The notes: a model not told the origin generated them from the letters alone. Counted from the first letter of the stretch, positions 11,411 through 23,470 are shown. The stretch is DNA of 64,000 nt from Euphorbia lathyris (GCF_963576675.1 NC_088912.1:98919895-98983894), one strand, 5' to 3'. Translations and numbers: made by a program.

Positions 11411-13004
11411 GGATGAATCTTGGTACTTATCTTTCTCCCTCTCCTGACGGTGAGATTTGCCTTTATCCTTTTTGAGCGGAAAAACTGATTCTCGGCGGAT
11501 ATCATCCACCTCCATGAAGTCTTTGCAGCGTTCCATCAATTCTGCCATGCTGCTGGGCTTCTTTTGAATTAGATCCTCTTGTAAACTCTTACATGTTGTG
11601 TTCTTTACCAGAGATTCCACTGCCATGGAGATATCCACATCAACAATTTGTATACATAATTTGTTAAAATTGTTTACATACTCTCGAAGGGATTCTTTCG
11701 CCTTTTGTTTTAATTCAAAAAGCTTCCGTGACTTGACCACTGGAGGGATACATCCGGCGAATTTAGCACAAAACTCTCTGCTTAGTTGATCCCAACTGTC
11801 TATCGATCCAGGAGGTAAAGATTGGAACCAGTCATAAGCGGGACCTCCTAACGTGGTGATAAACATCTTGCATAGCACCGGTTCCGTTGCACGGTTAAGA
11901 CGAAGCAGTATTCGATATTTTCTGGCATGGGCCTCTAGGTTGTCAGCACCTGTGTATATTGGGAGATTAGGTATTTTAAAATGCATATCCGTTTCCTCTG
12001 CTTCAAACCAAACCGTAAAGGGCGAATCACGATTGGCGAATGGATTATGCCTGACATTCTCCTCATTCATGCAGAGCACCGCAGCTCGAACTCTATCATC
12101 AAAATTCTCCGGACCCGCCCTTTGGCGTCCTCTTCGTGGAGATCTACTTGGAGAAGATGAAGAGCTGGATCCAGAAGATGGATCCGATGGTGAACGTTCG
12201 CCTCCGCTTCCACGTCCGCCTCCTCCTCCAACTCCACCTCCTCCTCCCTGTCCGCCCAGGGGAGCTTGATTGTTACCCCCTCCATGGCCTCTTGAAGGAA
12301 GGTGCCTATCATCTCCTTAGTGTGGTGGTGGTGGTGGCCTATTCAAACGTGGTGTCTCGACTGGCCTTTTGCTCTGTCTACGTCCAGTAGATGGGGGTGA
12401 TCTACCCTTGCGGGAGGATCTCGGTTTTCGAGGCGAAGGTGATTCGGACCGCCTACCTCTTTTCTACGCTTTTTGTGCCTTCGCCCTTCTGATCCACCCA
12501 AGGAGAGAGTCGACCATGGCCGCCTTGGGATACTTGGTCCGCCAGGTTTATCCCCTGGCTTGCAGACCCGCCAGGAAGAGTTTGATCGTTCCTTTGACTT
12601 CCTCTTGTGCCAGCAGGGAATAATTCCCGATTGAGCGGTCGGTCCCCAAGCGCTGCCGTGGAAGTGACCAGGGATTCTGTATTATGTGCTTGGAGAAATG
12701 AAGAATTGAGGGCGTTTGATCCTATAGTCGCCTGGGGCCATGAAGATACTGTAGACGTGGGCATCATGCTCCAGAACGGAGGAATGATCATGAATGACCG
12801 TAGGCGATTACCCATCTCAGGGCCAAACTCCCTTTCTATTGCTTCTGCACACATGTTGATGAATGCGTCTGGTGGCACACTACCTTCAGCTTGTGTTGTG
12901 GGAGCACTTGAATCAGTGCGACCAGCACTAGTTATAGATTGGCTTGATGGTGTTACTAATGGCGTTTCTTCCCCCGATGTGGGGTTCGGTTCCCCATTTG
13001 CCAT
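11411..13004 (-). pseudogene. gag: Gag of element A (interrupted by insertion of B)
   Basis: This is the upstream half of A's gag on the minus strand. The N-terminal part is open from 13004 to 12453 (MANGEPNPTSGEETPLVTP...). It is followed by a frame-disturbed glycine-rich stretch. The capsid domain is open from 12079 to 11411 (TGADNLEAHARKYRILLRL, DWFQSLPPG, WDQLSREFCAKFAGC), with an arginine/lysine-rich end. The reading stops at 11411 because element B inserted here, and it resumes in the same frame at 1389. It keeps glutamine codons where B has a stop in the capsid tail. The ORF at 12312-12067 is out of frame and not a separate gene. Confidence 0.88.
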
Positions 13005-13068
13005 GTCCTTTTAAAGTGAACGAAAAACCCTTTATTTGATTAAGGATCTCCACGATCACCGCACTAAT

Positions 13069-13577
13069 TGATGACTTGTGGAGAAATTCCGATCAGCTTC
13101 CGTCCTTGTGGGGGCGTTGTTGGGTTCGACGGGGGGAAGCTCTGATGCCAAAGTCAGTAAGGAAGAACAAGAGAGCAAACTGAATTGACAAAGGGTAAGT
13201 GAATGTGTACCTTGATAGCCTGAGACGTAGGCTATATATAGTCATGAAGTTGTAACCTTAAGTAACTAGAAAGTCTCCATTAATGTCCCATGAATGGCGG
13301 TTACAAGTTACCCTTAAGTTGGCGGTTAGCTAATTGATAGCTCATTAATGGTCTTTATTGCCTGATCGGCCCAGCCGTCCTAATGGCAGATTGAGAGCTT
13401 ATGGAGATTCGCCTCACAGGTTCGCCCGCAGGTCTCTCTTGGCGAGTCCTAAGTGATCCGCCCGTCGGATCTCTTTACTTCGATACGCCGCGGAATTTCC
13501 GTATCAGGTGACCAACACGTGGCGTTCTTTAGGCGAATATCCCTTTTGATCCTTGAGATAATATCACAATGTTATCA
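13069..13577 (-). repeat. 5' LTR of element A
   Basis: On the minus strand it runs from TGATAACATTGTG (13577) to AAGTCATCA (13069), about 509 bp. It is homologous to, but clearly more diverged from, the two LTRs of B than they are from each other. The PBS-like TAGTGCGGTGATCGTGG follows at about 13066-13050, and gag begins at 13004. The other LTR of A is outside the window. Confidence 0.88.
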
Positions 13578-13593
13578 CCATATATTTAGAAAA

Positions 13594-14195
13594 GGAATAA
13601 AGTACAAAAATACCCCCTAATTTTTACAGTTAGGAGCAATTTTACCCGTAGTGTCTAAAATTGTGCAATTTTACTCCTAACGTTGGCAACCAAGAGCAAT
13701 TTTACCCCTAACGTTGACAACTTGGGTCAATTTCAGACATTATTATAAAAAACAGATATTTTATTCATTATTCTGCACCAATTGCATATCAGTTCGTTTA
13801 AAAAAAATTCATATTTTTATATGATTTAATAATAGAATTGGAGATTAATATTTATAAATTCAGTGAAATTTTTTGAATTTTTTTTATCCAAATCGTACAG
13901 TAGACAGTATACTTTTTAATGTTTTTTTAATTTTTGTTCCACGTCTAATCATATGTTTATGATCTATTATTAATATTATTAATAAGTGATCAAATGACTC
14001 ATACGTGTGAAGTGTAGATAACAAGATTCATTACCGAGAAGACAATTTGATGAATTATTTCTCAAATTAACAATGTTATAGGGGTAAAATTGCTCTTGAC
14101 TGCCAATGTTAGGGACAAAATTGCATCATTGTAGACGTTAGAGGTAAAATTGATCCTGGCTGTAAACGTTAGGGGTAATTTTTGCACCTTATCCT
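13594..14195. mobile_element. Long-TIR MITE, family M1, copy 1
   Basis: About 600 bp. The left end GGAATAAAGTACAAAAATACC and the reverse complement of the right end (GGATAAGGTGCAAAAATTACC) are inverted repeats. The arms contain three to four copies of a GTTAGGGGTAAAATTGC-type word. TTTAGAAAA (9 bp) occurs just outside both ends (13585-13593, 14196-14204). The 9-bp duplication suggests Mutator-type mobilisation. There is no coding capacity. Three more copies exist in the window. Confidence 0.82.
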
Positions 14196-14204
14196 TTTAG
14201 AAAA

Positions 14205-15496
14205 AGATCAAGGTATGGAAATACCCCTGCGAAACAGTAAAATTGGAATTCTAATATTAGCAAGCTAGACAAATTTCAGATGTCCTTAACAAAACTCTAT
14301 CCTCGGTCATGAATCATGTTATTCCACTTCACTCGTATGTCGTGTTATCTCTTATCAATAACACATTAAAAATATATGTACATATGTAGCACCATGTGGG
14401 GTCATCTTATCGAGATTCTTATCACATTAGACTAAATTTCTATCGCACAAGCAAAATTGTGTTATTTTGTATGTTCGATTTTAAAATTCAATGGCAAAAT
14501 CAGTCGCGGTTAATCGTATCCCTAAATTATGAATCTATTTAACCGTAAACAAATGTCGCAAATGTTATGTCTAAAATCTTTATAATATAGTTTTTGATTC
14601 TCCAGGATAATTAGAGCTATAATGATAATTCTTGGGTTGTATGCAATTTTATGGGCAAAGGAATACGAAAAAACTAAAAGGATTCAGAACCTCCAAAATG
14701 TGATCAAGCCATTGAGATTAATAATTACGCGCTAGTCAGGTGGACAAGGTCTTTGGAGACTGGGACAGATTCGGGGACAAATTACACGCTAGTTGATTTG
14801 TATGATTGGCCTCGTCAACTTTGAAATACCTTGATTTGCATAGATCCCCGTGGATTGCAATACTTTGTTTCTTTAATTACATATTTCCAACTTTGAAGGC
14901 TTTATACGTAAGAAGAAGAAAGATGAAGAGGTTTTATAGGTTTCGTTTATCCGGTTATGTTATACGGAGTTTGATGTTTATTCAACCGAGTTGGCCGACA
15001 GTAGTTCCGAAGCTACATCAACCGTCTGATGGCGATAATTTATCTAAACATACAGTCAAATTAAAAGTTTGTATAATACTATTTAAGTTTAGTTATTTTA
15101 ATTGAGAGAAAGATATTTGATATGTAATGTTCGGCCAATTCAGACCGAAAAAGTCACCCAAAATATTGACATGAGAGCCACGTGCCAGTAAAAAAAATAA
15201 AAATTATATTTGTTATTTATTTTATGTAACAGTTTGAAACTGCCATATGACTATATAAAAAAATAAAATTATATGTGTTATTATAAAAATTAAATTTTTA
15301 TTGCTATATTACTATTTAAGTGTGAATTTGTTGAATAAAAGGAAAATTAAAAAACGAAATGAAGTTCAGTGACCTTTGTAAACTAGATCTCAAATTGCAA
15401 TGTCTATTAATTTGCGAGAGAACAAAGTAGCTCGGAAAATGGTAACTAGCCTGATCATGTTTCTCCCAACTATATTATCTTATATTTTTAAGTTAA
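14205..15496. other. Unassigned AT-rich stretch
   Basis: About 1.3 kb without a recognised gene. An open frame at 14806-15105 (99 codons, basic, no motif) is the longest. I give it no function. No tandem repeat stands out. Confidence 0.5.
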
Positions 15497-16543
15497 AAAC
15501 AACAACAACAACAACAAAGTTTTAGTCCCGAAATGATTCGGGGTCAGCTAACATGAACCATCATATAAAACCGTGAAATCAAGTCGTGTCAGCGACACAA
15601 ATTCGCTCCCTCCACTCCGTCCTATCCATTATCATATTTTCCTCAATTCCCAGTAAACTCATATCACTCTCGATCACCCTCCTCCAAGTTTGCTTAGGTC
15701 TTCCCCTACTCCTCACCACTACATCCATTTGCCACTCTTCGGTTCTCCTAACCGGCGCATCAAGCGCTCTACGTCTCACATGGCCAAACCACCTTAATCG
15801 GTTTTCTCTCATTTTATTCTCAATAGATGTGACCCCTACTTTTGTCCTAATTATTTCATTACTCACCCGATCCTTTCTCGTATGACCACACATCCATCTC
15901 AACATACGCATCTCCGCCACCAACATCTTATGGATGTGGCAGTGTTTCACTGCCCAACACTCCGTACCATATAACAATGCTGGTCTAATTGCCGTCCGGT
16001 AGAATTTTCCCTTCAATATATTAGGCATGCCAGGGTCACAAAGGAAACCCGTAACACTCTTCCACTTCGACCAACCAGCTTTAATCCTATGAGCAACATC
16101 TCCATCTACTTCTCCATCCGTTTGGATAATAGATCCTAAATACCGGAAGCAATCCGAGGCCTGAACAACTCTCCCATCTAGGGTGATTGTCCCTGCCTCC
16201 CTACTCCTATGGCCGCTAAACTTACACTCCAAATATTCTGTCTTACTTCGGCTCAACTTAAAGCCTCTAGATTCTAGAGTTTGTCTCCATAGTTCCAACT
16301 TCCTCTCCACTCCTTCTTTCGTCTCATCAACCAACACAATATCATATGCAAACAGCATGCACCATGGTATACCATCTTGAAGTGAACTTGTTAGTTCATC
16401 CATAACGATGGCAAAAAGAAATGGGCTTAGTGCGAAACCTTGATGCACTCCAATCGTAATAGGGAACTCTTCAGTCTTCCCAACACTAGTACGTACACTC
16501 GTGCATGCTCCCTCATACATGTCCTTTATGATGTCAATTACAT
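15497..16543 (-). mobile_element. 5'-truncated RTE-type LINE (reverse transcriptase C-terminal part)
   Basis: The minus-strand ORF 16550-15579 encodes the C-terminal half of an RTE-clade reverse transcriptase. It shows [35 protein letters not shown], then a catalytic box read as FAYDIVLV where an ADD is expected. After that come SRSKTEYLECKF, YLGSIIQTDGEVDGDV, RPALLYGTECW, and a final RLRWFGHVRRR and W-rich end. The 3' end carries a (TTG)n-type tail (AACAACAACAACAAC on the plus strand at about 15497-15516), typical of plant RTE elements. The endonuclease and N-terminal RT are missing, and the altered active site also argues it is dead. It ends exactly where copia RT begins (16544), at one breakpoint of the copia rearrangement. 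Confidence 0.86.
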
Positions 16544-18062
16544 GAGCCAAAGAACTTTGCCGATGCTGAGCATGATGAATATTGGATCAATGCCATGCAA
16601 AAAGAGCTTGATCAATTAACAAGAAATGAGGTATGGGATTTAGTACCAAAACCTAGGAATCAAAAGACAATAGGAACTAAGTGGGTCTTTAGAAATAAAC
16701 TAGATGAGCAAGTCAACGTAATTAGAAATAAAGCCCGACTTGTAGCCCAAGGCTATAGTCAGCAAGAGGGCATAGACTACGGAGAAACTTTTGCACCCGT
16801 CCCTATGTTAGAAGCTATACGTATACTGTGTGCATATGAATTTTAAGTTATATCAAATGGATGTTAAAAGTGCCTTTCTTAATGGCTTTATAAACGAAGA
16901 GGTATATGTTAGTCAGCCTCCAGGGTTTGAAGATCCAAAATTTCCAAACCACGTTTATAAACTCAAGAAGGGTTTATATGGTCTGAAGAAAGCTCCACGA
17001 GCTTGGTATGAGAGGTTGACCAACTTCCTGCTGACCAGGAATTATGTTAGAGGCAAAGTTGACACAACCTTGTTCATTAAGAAAAAGGGTAAACATACAC
17101 TGCTCGCACAGATTTACGTAGACGATATAATCTTTGGTGCTACTGACGAATCTTTGTGCAAAGAGTTTAGTAAACAGATGCAAACTGAGTTCGAGATGTC
17201 CATGATGGGTGAACTCAACTTCTTCCTTGGACTTCAAATCAAGCAAGGTAAGAACGACATCTTCATTAGTCAGTCCAAATATGCCAAAGAAATGCTAAAG
17301 AAGTTTGATATGGAGGATTGTAAACCCATATCAACCCCAATGGGTACTGACACTGTCCTATGCAAAGATGAGAAAGGTAAATCTGTAGATAGCAAGCTAT
17401 ATCGAGGTATGATTGGCTCTCTACTTTACCTTACCGTTAGTAGACCTGATATTCAGTACTCAGTATGTTATTGTGCGAGATATCAAGCTGACCCCAGGGA
17501 ATCTCACCTCATAGCTGTAAAAAGAATCTTTAGATATTTGCAGAGCTAAGTTAATGCAGGTTTATGGTATCCAACCTCAAATGACTTCACACTCATTGGA
17601 TACGCTGATGCTGACTATGGACGAGATAAGCTTGAACGTAAAAGTACTTCGGGACGATGTCACTTCCTTAGAAGCTGTGTGGTATCTTGGTTCAGCAAAA
17701 AGCAGTCATCAGTTGCCCTGTCTACAACTGAAGCTGAGTACGTAGCTGCTGGAAGCTGTGTTGCACAAGTCCTATGGATTAAGCAACAGCTTGAGGATTA
17801 TGGAGTTAAAACAGAAACAATTGAAGTCAAATGCGATAACAAAAGCGCCATTGACCTATCTAAAAATCCATTCCAACACAGCAGAATGAAGCATGTCAGC
17901 ATAAGGCATCACTTCATTAGAGATCACGTACTTAAGGGTGAGATCAAGCTGACCTACGTTCCAACAGATGAACAGCTTGCAGATATCTTCATCAAGCCTT
18001 TGGCTCGTGAGCAATTCAACATACTAAGGGAAGCTATCGGTATGTCTAATCCTCTTCAATAG
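16544..18062 (+). pseudogene. Ty1/copia reverse transcriptase and RNase H (inverted part of a broken element)
   Basis: Plus-strand copia RT begins at [18 protein letters not shown] (16544) and continues with [33 protein letters not shown] and [11 protein letters not shown]. The catalytic YVDD lies at about 17117-17128, followed by [13 protein letters not shown]. RNase H follows (SALSTTEAEYVAA near 17710, KHVSIRHHFIRDHV, ADIFIKPLAREQF) and ends at SNPLQ-stop (18062). The frame breaks at about 16840 and around 17549-17680, so it is a pseudogene. The gag-integrase half of the same element lies to the right on the opposite strand. Flipping this block would join integrase to RT in normal order. 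Confidence 0.88.
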
Positions 18063-18118
18063 AACTATGTGCTTAATTTAATGTTGAGTGATTACCATGC
18101 TGAGTGATATGTGCTAAA

Positions 18119-18973
18119 TTAGTAACTACTACATGCTGAGCTTGGTTCATCTTCGGCAGACTGAGTTGTCTTTCCTGCAGGGTCAGTTTCATCGAACTCT
18201 ATATGGACAGACTCTTCAACAATTTGAATTCGTTTATTATATACTCTATATGCTTTGCTGTTAGTTGAGTACCCTGAAAAGATCGCTTTGTCAGCTTTGG
18301 CATCAAATTTTGCAAGGTTATCTTTTGTATTGAGTATAAAACATTTACACCCAAAGGCACGAAAGTAGCCAATGTTGGGCTTTCGTCCTTTCCAAAGTTC
18401 GTATGGGGTTTTCTTAAGAATAGGTCTAACTAAAGCCCTATTAAGTATGTAGCATGCTGTGTGGACAGCTTCACCCCAGAAATACTTTGGAAGCCTATTT
18501 TCACTCAGCATAGTCCTAGCAATTTCGACAATTGTTCTGTTCTTCCTTTCAACGACCCCATTTTGTTGAGGCGTTCTAGGAGCAGAGAAATTATGGTCAA
18601 TACCACCAGTTTCACAAAATTCATCAAACTGTTGGTTTTTGAATTCTCCACCATTGTCGCTTCTAATATGAGCTACTTTTAGGTCTTTGTCATTTTCAAG
18701 CTTTTTAATCAATGTGGTGAACATCTCAAATGTTTCATCCTCGCTACTCAGCAAGATGATCCAAGTATACCGAGAGAAATCATCTACAATGACTAAGGAG
18801 AATTTCTTACCGCCCAAGCTGGGTGGCTGGACAGGTCCGAAAAGGTCCAAATGTAGTAATTCCAGTGGTCTCTTGGTTGAGACAATGTTTTTACTTTGAA
18901 AAGACTTTTTCGTTTGTTTACCTTGCTGACAAGCATTACACAATTGATCTTTTTCAAATCTTAATTTGGGCAA
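18119..18973 (-). pseudogene. Ty1/copia integrase
   Basis: A minus-strand ORF of 284 codons. An HHCC-type zinc segment remnant (LCNACQQGKQTKKSF) is followed by the catalytic core: D in LHLDLFGPV, D in RSDNGGEF, and E in GVVERKNRTIVE. After the core come WGEAVHTACYILNR, a GKKP-type KTPYELWKGRKPN box and the AFGCKCFIL region. The upstream part of the zinc module is separated by a stop near 18975-19040. The ORF ends within about 60 bp of the inverted RT-RNase H block. Confidence 0.88.
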
Positions 18974-19042
18974 TCCCTCAACTAATTACTTTTTAGCTAA
19001 TTTGGCAAGGAGGTCCATGCTTACATGACCAAGTCTCCTATG

Positions 19043-19468
19043 TCATAGCCAGGAGTTATCCTCTTTAGACACTAAGCATATATTTTTGGAAAGTTGTTTT
19101 TCTAAACTCAACATATATACATTGTCAACACGAGGGGCAGTTAAAATCAATTTGTTTGTTTTACCCTCGAGTATCCGACACTGAGTAGCATCAAATATAA
19201 CCTGTCTACCACTATCACAAAGCTGAGCTACGCTCAATATGTTATATTTGAGACCCTTAACTAAGGAGACTGACTCAATGGTGGGGTTACCTCCGATAGT
19301 ACCTGATCCTACTATCTTACCTTTCTTATTGTCTCCAAAGCTTACATTTCCACCTCGTTTAAGTTCAAGTGTGATGAAATGAGTTTCATCACCAGTCATA
19401 TGCCTCGAGCATGTGCTGTCAATATACCACAGTTTTGACTTCTCCACGCACCTTAGGCTCACCTGCAT
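19043..19468 (-). pseudogene. Ty1/copia protease and pre-integrase segment
   Basis: The minus-strand ORF contains a copia protease-like WYIDSTCSRHMTGD motif near its start, where a D-S-G/A triad is usual; here the third position is cysteine. It continues with VSFGDNKKGKIVGSGTIG and LKYNILSVAQLCD. It is separated from the gag/zinc-knuckle ORF upstream and from integrase downstream by stops. Confidence 0.82.
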
Positions 19469-19474
19469 TTTTAA

Positions 19475-19834
19475 TCATTCATATTTAGGTACCCAATTCT
19501 TTTTGGGTCCTCGTTTGTTAGCATAAACAGGTGCAAATTCATATTTTAACTTGTGACGACATACTTTTATTGTGTGTCCAGCTTTACCACAAAAGTCACA
19601 GAATGTTACCCTCTTGGGGTGACTTTGTTTTTTGTCAGCACCATTGTGCTGAGCATGCCAACATACCTTAGTGGTATGTCCTTTCTTTCCGCAGAAGTCA
19701 CATTGGACAATCCGCTTGTTATACCAACACACATCTCTTGTGTGTCCCCTTTTCCCACAACAGTCACATTGAGTGAGCTGTCTATGCTGACTAGTACCTG
19801 AGTACTCAACATGGGATTTGTTTGAACCTTTCAT
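19475..19834 (-). pseudogene. Ty1/copia gag C-terminus with three zinc knuckles
   Basis: Three CX2CX4HX4C knuckles lie in tandem in 119 codons: CDCCGKRGHTRDVC, CDFCGKKGHTTKVC and CDFCGKAGHTIKVC, at about 19770, 19710 and 19595. These would bind nucleic acid. The array is continuous with the main gag ORF apart from intervening stops (about 19840-19940). A fourth knuckle (CFECHQTGHIKSSC) lies in the gag ORF upstream. Confidence 0.82.
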
Positions 19835-19942
19835 TTGGTTCTGAAGGTTTGTGACATCCTTTCTCAGTTTCTTTGAATCTGATTAGACCTCCGAGACAAA
19901 CTTATGCATAATTTCCATATTGCTATGCAAAGTTGAGTTGTC

Positions 19943-21256
19943 TTAGAGAAGATATCGGAGGTCACTTAGTTTGACCTCTTCAATCTCGTCACACCGCCTG
20001 CTGAGTGCCTTTATTTTCTTATTACACTTTTTAGTTAGTGTATATAAATCACTCAGTGCGTTAATCATTTCTTTTCTAAGCAAGTGTAAGGATGTTACCT
20101 CATTTGAATATTCCTCCTGTTCAGATTCTTCAGAGAGGTCAGCATGCTCAGATTGAGTGTGGTCAGCAGCGTCATCGGCCATGAAGCATATGTTTGCCGA
20201 TTCAGTGGCTTCAACTTCTGACGATGTTGAGTCATCACTGTCACTCCATGTGGCCACCATCGCCTTTTTGCTTCCCTTCTTGTCTTTCTTTAGATTAGGG
20301 CAGCTTGACTTAATGTGCCCAGTTTGATGGCACTCAAAGCACGTGATAGGCTTGGAGCTGTCCTTTTTGTATTTGTCACTGGACTCAGCTTTGTACCTAT
20401 CACCTCTTCTGAATGGCCTCTTGCTGTTCTTTTCATTCTTTCTAAACAACTTCTTCATCTTTCTCGTGAACATGGTCATTTCCTCATCATCTGATGAGTC
20501 AGCTTCAGTTGAGTCAGCTTTCATGACAAGTGATTTTTGTTTCTTGTCTTCTGACTTTTCTTTGGCTTCAAAATTTTTCATAAAGATCTCATGAGTCAGC
20601 AGAGATCCGATCAGCTCGTCATATTTATATGTGGTTAAGTCTTGAGCTTCCTCCACGGCAGTTTTCTTAGCTTGCCAACTCTTTGGTAAGCTTCTTAGGA
20701 TTTTCTTCACCTGCTCTTCTTCGGTGAAGTTCTTGCCGAGCCTCTTTAGTTCATTTATGATGTTGGTGAATCTGGCATTCATTCCTGAGATGTCCTCATC
20801 GTCGTTCATCTCGAACAGCTCGTATAATCTCATATGTTGATTCACCTTTAACTCCTTGACCTTGCTTGTACCTTCGTAGGTTACTTCAAGCTTTTTCCAA
20901 ATCTCCTGTGCTGACTCGCAACCTGAAATCTTATTGTATTCTGCAGCATCTAACGCACAGTGAAGCATATTGATAGCCGAAGCATTGTTTTGTAATTTTT
21001 TAAGGTCATCTTCTGACCACTCAGTTTCACTCTTAACAACTTTCTCATTGTTAATAGTTTTATATGGCACATATAGGCCTTGAACTATTGCAAGCCATGC
21101 ACTCATGTTTGTGGCTTGAATAAAGTTCTTCATCCTATTCTTCCAGAATGTATAATTGGATCCAAAGAATAGGGGAGGCCGACTAATTGATAATCCCTCT
21201 AGGAGTATCTGTGTTGTTTGGTTCCCGAGAAGGAAACGAGTGCTGTTCTCAGCCAT
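19943..21256 (-). pseudogene. gag: Ty1/copia gag main part
   Basis: A minus-strand ORF of 437 codons starting MAENSTRFLLGNQ. It has the UBN2/retrotransposon gag pattern: YTFWKNRMKNFIQATNMSAW, AWLAIVQG, WSEDDLKKLQNNASA, EIWKKLEVTYEGTSKVKE, then SLPKSWQAKKTAVEEA. A CCHC knuckle CFECHQTGHIKSSC follows at about 20340-20300, then a serine/glutamate-rich acidic tail. The start sits 65 bp after the tRNA-iMet primer binding site and the LTR, as expected for copia. The open frame ends early relative to the extra knuckles. Confidence 0.88.
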
Positions 21257-21306
21257 TTATCGGGATCAGCTCAAGATTGTTAAATCTTTGAATAGTGAGG
21301 TATTTA

Positions 21307-21318
21307 GCTCTGATACCA
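21307..21318 (-). promoter_or_regulatory. Copia primer binding site (initiator tRNA-Met type)
   Basis: On the minus strand TGGTATCAGAGC, the standard plant copia PBS complementary to initiator methionine tRNA, lies two bases inside the LTR end. Confidence 0.9.
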
Positions 21319-21320
21319 CT

Positions 21321-22805
21321 TGTTGGTCCCGTGTGATTAGTTCCAAGGGGGGGGGGGGTTAGGAACTAATATAACTTTTTCGATTTTAATTAAGCTGACT
21401 TAATATATTTTCTTTGAGTTGAATAACTCAGCTTTGGTCAGCACGACCGATTGTAGCGTAAGATAGCTTTAGCCAGATATTGACTAGAGCTATTTAGCAT
21501 ATGAGTTGGGAATTGACACTTTTGTGGTCAGCTTCCAACTCAGCACTCTTATTTACTCAATATCAGTTTAGACAATTTGTATGCTGAGTAAATATAACAA
21601 GCAACACATACAGATATATATATATTGAGAGAGTTTGAGATTACTCAGTACGACTTATCCTGGTTCGGCCTCTCCGCCTACGTCTAGTCCCTAGAGTCCC
21701 TCCGGGCTTTTGAAATCCAATACTGAGCTCTTTAAAGGTAGAGCACAAACCGTTTACAAGGCAGTTGAATATGCAAGAGTACCTTCCTCTATTCGTCTAC
21801 TCAACTCCTACTAAGTGCTATAACCGAACACTTAGGTTTCTCTACCACTGAGTATTTACAACCAAACACTCAGCACAACACTCTCAATTTACAATTGATA
21901 CAAATTGTTCTTTTCGAATGAAGAACACTTTAGATGATTACAAGATCACTCTAGCTTTTACACAGAATAGAAAAGTTGGTGTAAGATCTCTTTTGTTTTG
22001 ATGTGCTTTTTGCTTGTATTTTTCTCACTTGTATTTTCTGTAAATCGCCAATGATCCAAGAGGTTTACTTGTCTCTTTATATTTGTAATCTGAAGATCAA
22101 ATCATTTGAATTTGTTTTGCCCGTTGAATCCAAAATGGCTCTTTTGGGAGACAAGACTCTGATCACCTTCAGGCTCGTAGGCCAATCCTATCATCTGATT
22201 TTCTCAGGTGCCAGGCTTGTCCTTTTCTTGCAGTTTTGTCTTCTTGTTCAGGTTTCGTCTTTTAGCTATCGGACGTTTGACCCATGCATCTCGAAATCAT
22301 TTCTGTGCGTAATTCCGAGGTTCCTATTATTGGTTCAGACAGTTGTCAGGCTTGTCTTTTAGCTAACGGATCATTGGTACTGTCATGAAGATCACTCGGC
22401 ATGACTTTGTTATTCGTTGTCTTTTGATTGTTGCTAATCCAGATACTGAGTTCTCTTTTACTCAGCTTCCATGGTCAGCTTCGTTCTGCAAGACTTAGTT
22501 CGAAGACTCTTCTATTCTTGATACTGAGTTTCGCTCCACTCAGCTTTTTGATCTCTAAGCTTATGTTCCGAAGATGACTTATCTTCAGTTATGCGGAGTT
22601 CCACTCTACTCAGCTTGTGCTGTGATCTTATGCTAGCTTTGTCCTGTCTTACTTTTTATTTCTATTTATATTTATATTTATACTCAATATTGAACAAACA
22701 TATTAGTACAATTAAATCAAAGCACTTAAATTTAATTGTCCATTAATCATGGATTAACTTAAATGATTTTGTCAAATCAAAATCGCGTGGAAAGGTGTTT
22801 CAACA
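21321..22805 (-). repeat. 5' LTR of the Ty1/copia element (about 1.49 kb)
   Basis: The boundaries come from the PBS side (TGTTGGTCCC on the plus strand at 21321) and from the outer TGTTGAAACACC on the minus strand, ending at 22805. This gives TGTTG...CAACA terminal inverted repeats. The length suits the SIRE lineage. CTGAGT/ACTCAGC words recur throughout. A run of about 12 G lies at 21348-21359. No matching 3' LTR is seen to the left. Open frames inside (for example 22003-22362) are not genes. Confidence 0.78.
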
Positions 22806-23036
22806 CTTATATTAAGCAAAGGGTTTTCCATGTTACTCGGAAGACCTCCAATTTATATTTGGATATGTGTATTCTAACCCCACGTAATAATTAAAATAGT
22901 GCGACCTCTTATAAATATGTAGGTCCATATTACACGTGTCCAAATATGTATGGAAGGTTCTCCATTTGATATGGAGAACCAGGTCCTTCTAATAATTTGC
23001 CCAACTTTAGAGCCTATTTAAATTTTTAATTGAATT

Positions 23037-23470
23037 TTTTTTTGGGGTAGAAACAGGAAAGGGAAAAAAAACAACCAAACAAAAAAGAAAACCTATCCTG
23101 GGATCAGCCTAGGAAAGCTAACCCCAATCCTATCTTCTAAAAGAAGAGAATAGAGAAAAATAGGAGGATCAGAAAGGGTAGTGACGCCCAACGTCCCCTC
23201 ATGACCAGCCGCCGCCAAGCGATCAGCAATCCGGTTCTGCTCTCTGAAAATGTGGCTGAACTTTATGAACTCAAAGGAAGAGCAGAGCCTTTTAATAGCT
23301 TTGATAAGGTTTCGGCTATTAAGACAAATAGCATGATTCTCAGAAATCATTTTAATGGCCTCCATGTTATCAGACTCAACAGATAACATCTTTAAACCCA
23401 GACTCTTGGCAAGCTTGATACCAGAGAGAATTCCCCAAAGCTCCGCTGAAAAGGAAGAGCCCAACCCCAG
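23037..23470 (-). mobile_element. 5'-truncated L1-type LINE tail (RNase H-like)
   Basis: A minus-strand ORF of 123 codons from 23464 (SAELWGILSGIKLAKSLG, VESDNMEAIKMI, FIKFSHIFREQNRIADRLAAAG) is the RVT_3/RNase H-like C-terminal domain of plant non-LTR retrotransposons. It is followed by the LINE 3' end and an A-rich tail (T-run on the plus strand at about 23034-23042). The element is only about 430 bp. Confidence 0.8.

Noticed and set aside
12067..12312. 81-codon minus-strand ORF beside gag of element A
   Set aside because: Out-of-frame reading of the glycine-rich linker of gag.
14806..15105. 99-codon ORF with a hydrophobic start
   Set aside because: No recognisable domain, no splice or promoter context; left as unassigned.
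22003..22362. 119-codon plus-strand ORF
   Set aside because: It lies wholly within the copia LTR and has no motif.
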